Of a stretch of DNA of 64,000 bases, positions 47,951 to 56,603 are shown in pieces. Within the stretch, counting starts at the first letter, position 1. Each line of letters starts with the position of its first letter. The stretch is from the NCBI RefSeq assembly GCF_007096385.1, contig NZ_VJWL01000003.1, positions 62,001-126,000 on the forward strand. Direction: 5' to 3'. The notes under the pieces are model-generated. The model saw only the letters and a list, made by a program, of their open reading frames with translations, searched no databases and had not been told where the DNA came from. The stretch comes from Aliidiomarina halalkaliphila (GTDB lineage Bacteria; Pseudomonadota; Gammaproteobacteria; Enterobacterales; Alteromonadaceae). Made by a program: the position numbers and the translations under genes.

Positions 47951-49360
47951 ATGTCTGTTAAAGCCGTTATGGATTTAATTGAAGAGAATGAAGTGCGCTT
48001 TGTAGATTTGCGCTTTACTGATACCAAGGGTAAAGAGCAACACGTGACTATTCCTGTGTCGCAGATCGACGAAGACTTCTTCGAAGACGGTAAAATGTTT
48101 GACGGCTCTTCAATTTCGGGCTGGAAAGGAATCAACGAATCAGACATGGTACTGCAGCCAGACACCAATGCTGCGGTTATGGATCCGTTCTCAGAAATTC
48201 CAACGCTTATCGTTCGTTGCTCAATTTTGGAGCCAGATAGCCGCCAAGGTTACGACCGCGACCCGCGCTCTATTGCACGCCGTGCTGAAGAATATCTGAA
48301 ATCAACCGGTATTGCCGACACCGCACTGTTTGGCCCAGAGCCAGAGTTCTTTTTATTCGACGATGTACGTTTCCACACTGACATGAGCGGTTCGTTTTAC
48401 AAAATCGACTCTGAAGAAGCAAAGTGGAACTCAGGTCGCGACTACGCAGAAGGTAACTTAGCGCACCGTCCAGGCGTAAAAGGCGGTTATTTCCCAGTAC
48501 CACCAGTAGATTCATCTCACGATATTCGTAGCGTGATGTGTGAAACGATGGAAGCCATGGGTTTAGTGGTTGAGGCGCATCACCACGAAGTAGCGACGGC
48601 TGGCCAGAATGAAGTGGCAACGCGCTTTAATACCTTGGTGAACAAAGGCGACGAGATTCAAATCTACAAGTACGTAGTGCACAACGTTGCCCACGCCTAT
48701 GGCAAAACGGCGACCTTTATGCCGAAGCCAATCGTTGGCGACAACGGCTCGGGTATGCATGTACACATGTCGTTAGCAAAAGATGGCAAGAATTTGTTCA
48801 GCGGCGACAAGTACGGCGGCCTGTCAGAAACTGCCCTGTTTTTCATTGGTGGTATCATTAAGCATGCACGCGCCTTGAATGCCTTCACCAACCCAGCGAC
48901 GAACTCATACAAGCGTTTGGTACCGGGCTTCGAAGCACCAGTGATGCTCGCTTACTCTGCTCGCAACCGCTCAGCGTCGATTCGTATTCCTTTGGTACCA
49001 AATCCAAAAGGACGTCGTATCGAAGCGCGCTTCCCAGATCCGGTGGCAAACCCATATTTAGCCTTTACTGCACTAATGATGGCCGGCCTCGACGGAATCC
49101 AAAACAAAATCCATCCTGGTGATGCGATGGACAAAGATCTCTATGATTTACCGGCCGAAGAAGCCAAAGAGATCCCAACCGTTGCCCATTCATTAGAAAT
49201 GGCGCTGGATTGTTTAGACAAAGACCGCGACTTCTTGAAAGCCGGCGGCGTGATGAGCGACGACATGATCGACGCCTACATTAAGCTGAAGCGTTCAGAA
49301 GTGGAAACACTAAACAAAACCACACATCCGGTTGAGTTCGATATGTACTACTCGTGCTAA
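47951..49360 (+). CDS. glnA: Glutamine synthetase, type I
   Basis: Makes glutamine from glutamate, ammonia and ATP; dodecameric. The 469-residue protein has the N-terminal latch FDGSSISGW, metal and ammonia-site regions [12 protein letters not shown] and [11 protein letters not shown], the ATP motif [10 protein letters not shown], and the adenylylation site in [10 protein letters not shown] (Tyr398 counting Met), marking the GSI-beta form controlled by GlnE. SD GGAGG precedes the ATG. Upstream lie two NtrC sites and a sigma-54 promoter. A terminator follows, then a repeat array before glnL. Confidence 0.98.
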   Translation: MSVKAVMDLIEENEVRFVDLRFTDTKGKEQHVTIPVSQIDEDFFEDGKMFDGSSISGWKGINESDMVLQPDTNAAVMDPFSEIPTLIVRCSILEPDSRQGYDRDPRSIARRAEEYLKSTGIADTALFGPEPEFFLFDDVRFHTDMSGSFYKIDSEEAKWNSGRDYAEGNLAHRPGVKGGYFPVPPVDSSHDIRSVMCETMEAMGLVVEAHHHEVATAGQNEVATRFNTLVNKGDEIQIYKYVVHNVAHAYGKTATFMPKPIVGDNGSGMHVHMSLAKDGKNLFSGDKYGGLSETALFFIGGIIKHARALNAFTNPATNSYKRLVPGFEAPVMLAYSARNRSASIRIPLVPNPKGRRIEARFPDPVANPYLAFTALMMAGLDGIQNKIHPGDAMDKDLYDLPAEEAKEIPTVAHSLEMALDCLDKDRDFLKAGGVMSDDMIDAYIKLKRSEVETLNKTTHPVEFDMYYSC

Positions 49361-49413
49361 TACCGATGAGCTGTCGGTAGACACCGGCAGCTAACGGGAT
49401 TGAGCACAACAAG

Positions 49414-49449
49414 AAAGCTGCACGGGTACCGCTCGCTGCAGCTTTTTTT
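49414..49449 (+). terminator. Terminator after glnA
   Basis: AAAGCTGCA (49414-49422) pairs with TGCAGCTTT (49437-49445), followed by T7. It should attenuate read-through from glnA into glnL-glnG, as in enterics. Confidence 0.85.
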
Positions 49450-49467
49450 ATCCCTGCAGCAGTGGCA

Positions 49468-49680
49468 AAAACAGAATTCCGCCCCAGGGGTGGAATTCAC
49501 GAAAACAGAGTTTCGCCCCAGGGGTGGAATACACGAAAACCGAGTTGCACCCCTGGGGTGGAATTGTTTAACCCACGGTGTGGTGCGGGTTGTGGAGGAG
49601 TTGGGAGACATCGGAGATGGCGTTATGCCCCAGGGGTGGAATACACGAAAACAGAATTGTACCCCTGGGGCGGAATTGTT
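49468..49680. repeat. 34-bp tandem palindromic repeats (CCCC[A/T]GGGG family) between glnA and glnL
   Basis: Cores at 49481-49493, 49515-49527 and 49547-49561 form a three-unit array of about 34 bp period. Another pair is at 49627-49639 and 49659-49673. Units are near-palindromic: the first has GAATTCC (49474-49480) mirrored by GGAATTC (49492-49498) around the core. Linkers are mostly CACGAAAACAGA-like. A single copy also lies at 46919-46947. Confidence 0.88.
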
Positions 49681-49693
49681 GGAGATTGTGTAT

Positions 49694-49710
49694 TGCACCA
49701 AGTTGGTGCA
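49694..49710 (+). promoter_or_regulatory. NtrC binding site upstream of glnL
   Basis: TGCACCAAGTTGGTGCA is a perfect fit to TGCACC-N5-GGTGCA, 35 bases before the glnL ATG. In enterics such a site represses the glnL promoter. Confidence 0.9.
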
Positions 49711-49745
49711 AACTGTGGGTTCGTGAATATTCAGTTGAGGGTGGT

Positions 49746-50849
49746 ATGGCAACAACGTCGCCGTGGGTAAGTGAACACCTCACCGATCAGTTGGTGATGG
49801 GGCTGCTTATATTGGATGAGTCGCTTGCGGTGCGCTACGCCAATGCGTCGGCGGAAGCTATTTTCGCGGGCAGCTCACGGCGTTTAATTGGGGCTCCTCT
49901 AGATTCCCTACTCCGCTACAGCAGCTTTGATTTACACCTTCTGCGCTCTGTTCTTGCAAGCCAACAAACCATTTCCGATAGCGACGTAAGCTGGGTGCTG
50001 CACGATGGCAAGGCCATCACGGTAGAACTCACAGCATCAGTGGCCAGTTTTCCCAGCGTTGCTAGCGAATCCGGCGATGTTGTGTTGCTAGAACTTCGGC
50101 AAGTGGACCTGATTCGCCGAATCAACCAAGAGCAAGTGCAGCAACATCAATTAGAAGCGGCACAGCAACTTGTGCGTGGTCTTGCCCACGAAATCAAAAA
50201 CCCTTTGGGCGGTATTCGCGGTGCGGCGCAATTACTGCAATCACAACTCACCGAATCCCAACGGGAATACACACAGATGATCATGGATCAATCCGACCGC
50301 TTGCGGGCCCTGGTGGATCGTTTGCTTGGCCCCAATCGGCCGAGTGCTCGAGCGCCCGAAAACATTCACGCCATTTTGCAGCGCGTGCTCGATGTACTGA
50401 GCCTTGAGCACAGTGAAAACACCGCCATTCGCAAAGACTACGACCCAAGTTTGCCTGATATTCATGTCAGCGCTGATCAAATCGAGCAAGTGTTACTCAA
50501 TATTATTAAGAACGCATTTGAGGTGGTAGAAGGTCAAAACGGCGGTGAAGTTGTGGTTAAAACCCGGGTATCTCATCAAGAAACTATTTATGGCAAGCGT
50601 TACCGCCAGTGCGCTGTGATTTGCATTCAAGACAATGGCCCGGGCGTGCCAGCAGATCTGAAGGATACTTTGTTTTACCCCTTAGTGAGCGGCCGAGAAA
50701 ACGGCACGGGGCTCGGGCTGTCGATTGCTCAATCGCTAGTGCACCAACACGCCGGTAAAATAGAGCTGAATAGCCGTCCTGGCTGCACTGAATTTACTGT
50801 GTTTTTACCGTATGCAGAAAGCAGCGAAACCACTCAGGAGGTAGCGTAG
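49746..50849 (+). CDS. glnL: Nitrogen regulation sensor kinase NtrB
   Basis: Phosphorylates and dephosphorylates NtrC according to PII signalling; cytoplasmic. The 367-residue protein has a PAS domain (about residues 15-125), the H-box RGLAHEIKNPLGGIRGAAQLL, and a HATPase domain (NIIKNAFEVVE, DNGPGVPADLK, GTGLGLSIAQSL). The ATG at 49746 has GAGGG five bases upstream and gives the usual NtrB start region. In-frame readings further upstream run through the repeat array. glnG follows without a gap. Confidence 0.95.
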   Translation: MATTSPWVSEHLTDQLVMGLLILDESLAVRYANASAEAIFAGSSRRLIGAPLDSLLRYSSFDLHLLRSVLASQQTISDSDVSWVLHDGKAITVELTASVASFPSVASESGDVVLLELRQVDLIRRINQEQVQQHQLEAAQQLVRGLAHEIKNPLGGIRGAAQLLQSQLTESQREYTQMIMDQSDRLRALVDRLLGPNRPSARAPENIHAILQRVLDVLSLEHSENTAIRKDYDPSLPDIHVSADQIEQVLLNIIKNAFEVVEGQNGGEVVVKTRVSHQETIYGKRYRQCAVICIQDNGPGVPADLKDTLFYPLVSGRENGTGLGLSIAQSLVHQHAGKIELNSRPGCTEFTVFLPYAESSETTQEVA

Positions 50850-52244
50850 ATGGCGCGTGATGTGTGGGTTCTCGACGATGATAGTTCGATTCGCTGGGTT
50901 TTGGAGCGGGCATTTACTGGAGCGGGCTGGACCCCGGTGATGTTTGCTGACCCCCATGCGTTCTTAGACGCGCTAAAAAATGCAGAGTCAGCGCCAGACT
51001 TGGTGCTTACCGATGTAAGGATGCCTGGCATCGACGGCATGGAAATCCTCAAAGAGCTCCGCAGCACTTGGGCGCAACTACCGGTCGTGGTGATGACTGC
51101 CCATTCGGATTTAGCCAGCGCAGTGAATGCGTTCAAAGGGGGGGCTTTTGAATACTTACCGAAACCCTTTGATCTCGATGATGTGATTGCTGTCGCTCAA
51201 CGGGCAGTAAAATCACGCACTCAAGATGCGCCGAGCAATAAAGTACAACCCTCGCAAACCGGCATTATTGGTGAGTCGCCCGCAATGCAGGAGGTGTTTC
51301 GGGCCATCGGGCGCTTATCGCGCTCCAGCGTGACGGTGCTTCTTACTGGCGCCACAGGTACAGGGAAGGAATTGGTCGCCAGAGCGCTGCACCAACATAG
51401 CCCGCGTAGCGATAAACCCTTTGTCGCCCTAAATATGGCAGCTATCCCAAGCGAACTGATTGAATCTGAATTGTTTGGCCACGAGAAAGGGGCCTTTACT
51501 GGCGCGTTACAGCGTCGTGATGGTCGATTCCAACAAGCGAACGGCGGAACACTCTTTCTTGATGAAATCGGCGACATGCCGTTAGCGGTGCAAACCCGTT
51601 TACTACGCGCGCTGGCAGAAGGTCAGTTCTACCCCGTAGGAAGCCATCAACTCGCGACTGTGGATGTGCGTGTCATCGCCGCCACCCATATTGACTTGCG
51701 CAAAGCCATTGCGGAAGGACACTTTCGCGAAGACTTATATCATCGCCTGAATGTTATCCATGTGCGCTTACCCTCTCTCACAGAGCGTCGCAGTGATATA
51801 CCAGCCCTCACCGAACATTTTCTGCAGCAAGCCTCCGTTGATTTGCAGATGCCCGCCAAGCGCTTAACAAAAGCGGCATTGGCTGCCCTTGAGCAGGCGG
51901 AGTGGCCAGGTAATGTGCGCCAGCTAGAAAATCTCTGTCGTTGGATCACGGTGATGGCTAGCGGTGATTGGGTGGATGTAGATGAGTTACCGGAACTCAC
52001 CACGTCGGAACCGCAAACTGATGATTGGCAGCAAGGGCTTTACGCCTATTTGCGCCGTGAAATCCGTGCGGATGCTCAGGATATATTTACCCAAGTTCAA
52101 GATGAAGTGGAACGCTTAGCCATTGAGGTTGCCTTACAAGAGACGGGCGGTCATCGCCAACGAGCAGCGGAGATTCTGGGTTGGGGTCGCAATACGCTGA
52201 CCCGCAAAATTCAACGACTTACGGATAAAAACGTTGCAAAATAA
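50850..52244 (+). CDS. glnG: Nitrogen regulation response regulator NtrC
   Basis: Sigma-54 activator. The 464-residue protein has a receiver domain with the phospho-acceptor in LVLTDVRMPG, an AAA+ domain with Walker A GATGTGKE, the sigma-54-contact loop GAFTGA, Walker B GTLFLDEIGDMP, and a C-terminal Fis-like helix-turn-helix (GHRQRAAEILGWGRNTLTRKIQRL). It follows glnL directly (TAG then ATG). It should act at the NtrC sites upstream of glnA and glnL. Confidence 0.97.
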   Translation: MARDVWVLDDDSSIRWVLERAFTGAGWTPVMFADPHAFLDALKNAESAPDLVLTDVRMPGIDGMEILKELRSTWAQLPVVVMTAHSDLASAVNAFKGGAFEYLPKPFDLDDVIAVAQRAVKSRTQDAPSNKVQPSQTGIIGESPAMQEVFRAIGRLSRSSVTVLLTGATGTGKELVARALHQHSPRSDKPFVALNMAAIPSELIESELFGHEKGAFTGALQRRDGRFQQANGGTLFLDEIGDMPLAVQTRLLRALAEGQFYPVGSHQLATVDVRVIAATHIDLRKAIAEGHFREDLYHRLNVIHVRLPSLTERRSDIPALTEHFLQQASVDLQMPAKRLTKAALAALEQAEWPGNVRQLENLCRWITVMASGDWVDVDELPELTTSEPQTDDWQQGLYAYLRREIRADAQDIFTQVQDEVERLAIEVALQETGGHRQRAAEILGWGRNTLTRKIQRLTDKNVAK

Positions 52245-52260
52245 GGGCTTTCCCCTATAT

Positions 52261-52311
52261 GTAAAGTGGCATGATCAGTGTAAAGATACAATGTAAAGGC
52301 CAATTGTAAAG
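52261..52311 (+). promoter_or_regulatory. Four GTAAAG boxes in the cpxR leader (candidate CpxR autoregulation)
   Basis: GTAAAG occurs at 52261, 52280, 52293 and 52306, the last three at an exact 13-bp period (GTAAA-N8-GTAAA). CpxR of E. coli binds GTAAA repeats with a spacer of about five bases; wider spacers are reported. Confidence 0.65.
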
Positions 52312-52382
52312 AGAACGAAAATCGACTTTTGTTCGGGCTAGCAGGCGGTACATTGGAATCATTTAAAGCAGAGGGCAAAGCT

Positions 52383-53078
52383 GTGGTGCACTTATTACTG
52401 ATTGATGATGATGCGGATTTGGGCGCAATGCTCACGGATGTTTTTAAACGTGAGGGCATTAAGCTCACCCACGTGGAAGATGGCAAAGCGGGCTTAAAAA
52501 CTGCAACGAGTGAATCCTTTGATTTAATCTTGCTTGATATTATGTTGCCGGAAATAGACGGGCTACAGGTATTGAAGCAACTGCGAGCCGCCGAAATTGA
52601 AACACCGGTATTGATGCTGACCGCTCGCGGTGACGATGTGGATCGCGTTGTAGGCCTTGAGCTTGGTGCGGATGATTACCTGCCAAAACCATTTTATCCG
52701 CGCGAGCTAGTGGCGAGAGTGCGGGCTTTGCTGCGCCGTGCCAAGGGAAAAGGCGTGCCCCAAATTGCCGAACAAATTCGTTTCGCTGGCTTTGAGTTGG
52801 ATATCGTTAATGCTGAAGCCACCTGTGATGGCGAAGGGCTCACCCTTACGCCAACTGAATTCGAAGTGTTGCGTCAGTTGGTCATGCATCATGGCCAACT
52901 CGTTACCAAAGAAAGCTTGTCGAATCATGTGTTGGGCCGCCAATTGGGTCCTTTTGATCGCTCCCTTGATGTGCACATTAGTAATATTCGTAAGAAACTT
53001 CCAAACCAGCCCGAACGCATCCAAACCGTACGTGGCCGTGGTTATCGCGTAACAGAGCCTGAACTTTTGGAAATGTAA
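52383..53078 (+). CDS. cpxR: Envelope-stress response regulator CpxR
   Basis: OmpR-family regulator of the Cpx response. The 231-residue protein is closely similar to E. coli CpxR. Receiver: LIDDDADLG, phospho-acceptor LILLDIMLPE, LTARGDDVDRVVGLELGADDYLPKPF. Winged helix: LTPTEFEVLRQLV, the CpxR-like RQLGPFDRSLDVHISNIRKKLP, and VRGRGYRV. The GTG at 52383 has GAGGG seven bases upstream. The next GTG at 52386 is equally plausible. No cpxP gene is nearby. cpxA follows after three bases. Its own leader holds GTAAAG boxes. Confidence 0.9.
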   Translation: MVHLLLIDDDADLGAMLTDVFKREGIKLTHVEDGKAGLKTATSESFDLILLDIMLPEIDGLQVLKQLRAAEIETPVLMLTARGDDVDRVVGLELGADDYLPKPFYPRELVARVRALLRRAKGKGVPQIAEQIRFAGFELDIVNAEATCDGEGLTLTPTEFEVLRQLVMHHGQLVTKESLSNHVLGRQLGPFDRSLDVHISNIRKKLPNQPERIQTVRGRGYRVTEPELLEM

Positions 53079-53081
53079 GCC

Positions 53082-54605
53082 ATGGCTCCTGGCCGCACTC
53101 GCTGGTATCAGTCTTTAACACTGCGTCTGCTGGCGCTGTTTTGGGCCCTCATACTTCTCACCTTAGCCGCAGCTCTTGCTGCGGTTCTTTATCTTGTGCG
53201 CCCGCCTGGGCCAGCACCACTCGCGGAGGATTTCCACCGCTCCCTCGATCCGATTTTGTTGCACCCGTCGAGTGTGGGCTTACTCCAGCCAGGACGCCTA
53301 TTGGTGGGTCAATATCGAATTGTGGCGTTACAACCCGCTGTAATTGCCGATAGCGACGAACGTTTGGAAGCGACTTCAGATTTGGATACCGCAGCCCTCG
53401 CTGCGGCCCATGATATTGATATTAATGGCCTTATCGCAGCGCTTCCCAACAACGATTTATCCACCGACGATGCACCAGCTGAAGTACAATCCGAGCGGCC
53501 GCAAGCGCGCTTTGCCCCGGGATTGACTCAGCAAGAGCTCGCAATTGCTGTGCGTATTATGGAAAGTGACGACCCGATTCAGTTGGTGTTTGGGGAGCGT
53601 ACACTTGGCGGTCCTATGGCGAGCAATGAGGGTTGGGTGGTTGTGAGCCGTCCCTCAACGGCAGAGGAAATTGCGGCTCAGTTCCAAGAGCCCGATGAAG
53701 AGTGGTTACCAAATCTCATTGTGCTCGCCATTGGCGTGTCGTTTTTAGGTGCATTGATTTTGGGGCTGTGGTTTGTGCGCCCATTGCGCCAATTGCGCAA
53801 TGCCATGCGTCAGATTGCCAGCGGTTCGGCGGAGCCAGAGCTGCGCCGTTTACCCAGTCGACGGGATGAGCTCGGTGAGTTAGCGCGCACCATGCGCTGG
53901 ACAGCTGTGGAATTGGCAACATCTCGAGATGCGCAACGCCGGCTGCTCAGCGATGTGTCCCATGAATTACGCTCGCCATTAGCGCGCCTGCAGGTCGCTT
54001 TAGACTTAATGGAAAGTGAAGGATTGCAGGGCGATCGGAATTACTTGCAGTTACAAAAAGACATTTACCGCTTGAGCGGTATTATCGACAGTATTTTGTG
54101 GTTGTCGCGGCTAGAAAACGGCCTCGATAAATTAGTACACGAGCAAATCGCTGTGATGGACATCCTCGAGGATTTGCAAAGCGATCTGTATTACGTGAAC
54201 GAGAAGTGGCGTGGGCGCTTGCATCTACCAAAAGAGACGTTACCGGATATCGATTCAGATCCTGTGCTGCTACGGCTGATTTTTGAAAACCTGGTGCGTA
54301 ATGGATTTCAGTATGGACCAGAGGATGGTTCGGTGTTTGTCACGGCTACGCAGTTTGAACGCGATGGCGTGCCTTGGCTTGGTATTAGCGTACGCGATCA
54401 AGGGCCCGGCGTGAGTGAAGAACAGCGTCAGAAAATGTTCGCCCCATTCTTCCGTGGCGATCCTTCCCGCCATCATGGTGCCGGTGTCGGGCTTGGCCTT
54501 GCGTTGTGCCAGCGGGCCACCGCGGTGCTCGGCGGTACCATAGACGCGGAAAACCACCCCGAAGGCGGCTTGCAAGTCACCTTAGAGCTCCCTCTCCGCG
54601 CTTAA
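53082..54605 (+). CDS. cpxA: Envelope-stress sensor kinase CpxA
   Basis: Inner-membrane histidine kinase partner of CpxR. The 507-residue protein has a first helix at about residues 12-36, a periplasmic domain (about 40-205), a second helix (about 207-227), a HAMP domain with FVRPLRQLRNAM, a HisKA domain with DVSHELRSPLARLQVAL (the CpxA/RstB-like H-box), and a HATPase domain (FENLVRNGFQYG, DQGPGVSEE, GAGVGLGLALCQ). It is longer in the periplasmic part than E. coli CpxA. Confidence 0.9.
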   Translation: MAPGRTRWYQSLTLRLLALFWALILLTLAAALAAVLYLVRPPGPAPLAEDFHRSLDPILLHPSSVGLLQPGRLLVGQYRIVALQPAVIADSDERLEATSDLDTAALAAAHDIDINGLIAALPNNDLSTDDAPAEVQSERPQARFAPGLTQQELAIAVRIMESDDPIQLVFGERTLGGPMASNEGWVVVSRPSTAEEIAAQFQEPDEEWLPNLIVLAIGVSFLGALILGLWFVRPLRQLRNAMRQIASGSAEPELRRLPSRRDELGELARTMRWTAVELATSRDAQRRLLSDVSHELRSPLARLQVALDLMESEGLQGDRNYLQLQKDIYRLSGIIDSILWLSRLENGLDKLVHEQIAVMDILEDLQSDLYYVNEKWRGRLHLPKETLPDIDSDPVLLRLIFENLVRNGFQYGPEDGSVFVTATQFERDGVPWLGISVRDQGPGVSEEQRQKMFAPFFRGDPSRHHGAGVGLGLALCQRATAVLGGTIDAENHPEGGLQVTLELPLRA

Positions 54606-54740
54606 TCTGCTGCCAACGCGATAGTATATGGACGTAGCCAACGCACAATTGGATACGATGGTACAGGCTGACGGACGTTGCTTTGTATGTATTTGTTTGG
54701 GTAGGATGGTTGGCATGGGTGGTATAGGGATGACTAGGTT

Positions 54741-55793
54741 ATGAGTGACGCGGCAGAATTTGATGTAAGTGCCAATGAGCTTGCGCTCGATGCGTTGGCG
54801 GAACGGGTGCTTTCCCAACGACCTGGCGACGCGGATCCAGAATGGGATGAATGGTCCCGAACCCACCTTGATGCGTTTTTTCGACGCGCGGAACATCATG
54901 AGTTTCGCAGCTTTGACCGTACCCAACTTCACTATTGTGTACTGGCACACCCGAAACCTAAAGCGTGGGTGTTGGTATCTCCCGGGCGTGTTGAAAGTTA
55001 TCTCAAGTATCAAGAAGTGGCGCTTGAGTTAGTGGCCGCGGGCTTCGCAGTGGCCATGATCGATCATCGCGGGCAAGGCCATTCGGAGCGTCTTACCTCG
55101 CATCATGAGCAAGGCCATGTGAACCAGTTCGCGGACTATGCCCACGATTTCGAACAATGGGTACAGGAATTGCGTCCACGGCTAGGTGACTTAGCGGTAC
55201 ATATCCTCGCCCATAGTATGGGTGGCGCCATTGCAACGATGTATGTGCAAAGCAAACCCCACGAGATTCAATCGTTAGTGCTGAGCGCACCCATGTTTGG
55301 TATTAACACCACGCCGTGGCCACAATGGTTTGCAGGCCCTTTAACCCGTTCACTTACAGCGCTGAATCGATTAGTCACGCCAGGTAAATTTTGGTATGCA
55401 CCTGGCACTGGCGATTATCAAAAATTACCGTTTGCCGAAAATAAGCTCACCCATAGTGAGGCGCGTTACGAGCACTTTAGTCGGATGTATGCCGACATGC
55501 CCAACATTAAGGTAGGCGGCCCTACGACCCATTGGGTTACCGAAGCTTTAGAGGCGGCGGAACAGTGCATCCAATCGGCGAACAAAATCACCATTCCTGT
55601 GTTGGTGCTCTCGGGCACGGCGGATCGTATTGTCGATCCCCGTGGACATCAACGCTTTGCTGAGAAGCTAACTCACGAGCGCTCGCAATTAAAAGAGATT
55701 CCCGATAGCTATCATGAAATTCTTATGGAAAGCGATGCCCGTCGCGCCATGGCCATCACCGCCGCTTTGACATTTTTTGAAGAAACTAGGTAG
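54741..55793 (+). CDS. pldB: Alpha/beta hydrolase, lysophospholipase L2-like
   Basis: A 350-residue serine hydrolase with the nucleophile elbow AHSMGGAIA, an oxyanion region VSPGRVESYLKY, the conserved IDHRGQGHSER and the late acid and His (LSGTADRIVDP, YHEILME). The layout is that of PldB/monoglyceride lipase proteins that cleave lysophospholipids at the inner membrane. Substrate not provable from sequence. The TAG stop is directly followed by the palindromic repeat at 55794. Confidence 0.85.
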   Translation: MSDAAEFDVSANELALDALAERVLSQRPGDADPEWDEWSRTHLDAFFRRAEHHEFRSFDRTQLHYCVLAHPKPKAWVLVSPGRVESYLKYQEVALELVAAGFAVAMIDHRGQGHSERLTSHHEQGHVNQFADYAHDFEQWVQELRPRLGDLAVHILAHSMGGAIATMYVQSKPHEIQSLVLSAPMFGINTTPWPQWFAGPLTRSLTALNRLVTPGKFWYAPGTGDYQKLPFAENKLTHSEARYEHFSRMYADMPNIKVGGPTTHWVTEALEAAEQCIQSANKITIPVLVLSGTADRIVDPRGHQRFAEKLTHERSQLKEIPDSYHEILMESDARRAMAITAALTFFEETR

Positions 55794-55840
55794 CCAACGC
55801 ATTGCGTTGGAGGCTGGGTTTGGCCAACGCGGTGCGTTGG
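55794..55840. repeat. Two CCAACGC palindromic repeats after pldB
   Basis: CCAACGCATTGCGTTGG (55794-55810) is a perfect palindrome directly following the TAG stop. CCAACGCGGTGCGTTGG (55824-55840) follows 13 bases later. Confidence 0.92.
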
Positions 55841-55852
55841 CACATAAAATGG

Positions 55853-56314
55853 TTAACTGCCGGCGAAGCCGAGCTGGCGCCAGGCCTCGTAGGTGATGAC
55901 GGATACGGAATTGGCTAAATTGAGGCTGCGCGAGTTGGGTTGCATGGGAATGCGAATACGGCGATCCGGCGCAAAAGCATCACGAATTTCTGGTGGTAAT
56001 CCTGCGGTTTCCGATCCGAATAGCAATACGTCGCCGGCTTCATAATGCACGTCGGCGTAATTTTTACTACCCTTAGTCGTGCAGGCGAAAATTCGTTTGC
56101 CCGCCATGGCCTGAGCAAAGGCATCGTAGTTAGGATAGCGAGTCACGTTGGCTAAATCATGGTAATCAAGCCCGGCGCGACGCAGTTTCTTCTCTTCGAA
56201 ATCAAACCCGAGGGGTTCGATTAGGTGTAATTGACACCCCGTGTTTGCACAGAGGCGAATAATATTGCCCGTATTGGCCGGCATCACAGGCGTATGAAGT
56301 GCAATATGAAACAT
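55853..56314 (-). CDS. trmL: tRNA (cytidine(34)-2'-O)-methyltransferase
   Basis: SPOUT-class enzyme that 2'-O-methylates the wobble base of tRNA-Leu isoacceptors. The 153-residue protein has the family motifs [26 protein letters not shown] and [18 protein letters not shown], forming the trefoil-knot SAM site. Start ATG 56314 (MFHIALHTP). A TTG four codons upstream is the alternative. It converges with pldB across the repeat pair. Confidence 0.95.
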   Translation of the reverse strand: MFHIALHTPVMPANTGNIIRLCANTGCQLHLIEPLGFDFEEKKLRRAGLDYHDLANVTRYPNYDAFAQAMAGKRIFACTTKGSKNYADVHYEAGDVLLFGSETAGLPPEIRDAFAPDRRIRIPMQPNSRSLNLANSVSVITYEAWRQLGFAGS

Positions 56315-56434
56315 AGACGAGTTCAAGGGTGAATAGATTTGAGCTCTATTATACGGTGATTTATCGAGGCTACCAGAGTCGTTGTCGGTGTCTTAACCGA
56401 ACAAACTCAAAGAAACGCTCTGGAGATTAAGCTC

Positions 56435-56506
56435 ATGTCAGGGTTTCATGGGTTAGCCCAACAATCATACTATCGCATGGTGAGAAACTTACAGGCGCTG
56501 GTGTAG
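56435..56506 (+). CDS. Possible 23-residue small protein
   Basis: An ATG with GGAG nine bases upstream opens a 23-codon frame (begins MSGFHGLAQQSYY) ending at TAG. It lies in the 289-base gap between trmL and the S51-like gene. The gap shows nothing else clear. Only the ribosome binding site supports it. No family is known to me. Confidence 0.25.
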   Translation: MSGFHGLAQQSYYRMVRNLQALV

Positions 56507-56603
56507 TCTGAATTTGCGGACTGTTTTTGTGTGATTCATGTATCCGTGTGATAATCGCACAGACATTCTGAATCCTCAGATAAAGGTGAAAGGTAAGGTT
56601 CGC

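Noticed and set aside
49468-49680. CRISPR array
   Set aside because: The 34-bp and 36-bp units are adjacent direct repeats without unique spacers, and no cas genes are present.
49400-49783. Overlapping open frames on both strands between glnA and glnL, with repeated peptide patterns
   Set aside because: They arise from the 34-bp repeat whose length and base bias keep several frames open. None has a good ribosome binding site or known family, and glnL has its own well-placed start at 49746.
54606-54740. CCAACGC repeat copies after cpxA
   Set aside because: CCAACGCG at 54613 and CCAACGCACAATTGG at 54638 are only halves or strongly decayed, so they were not counted as full members.
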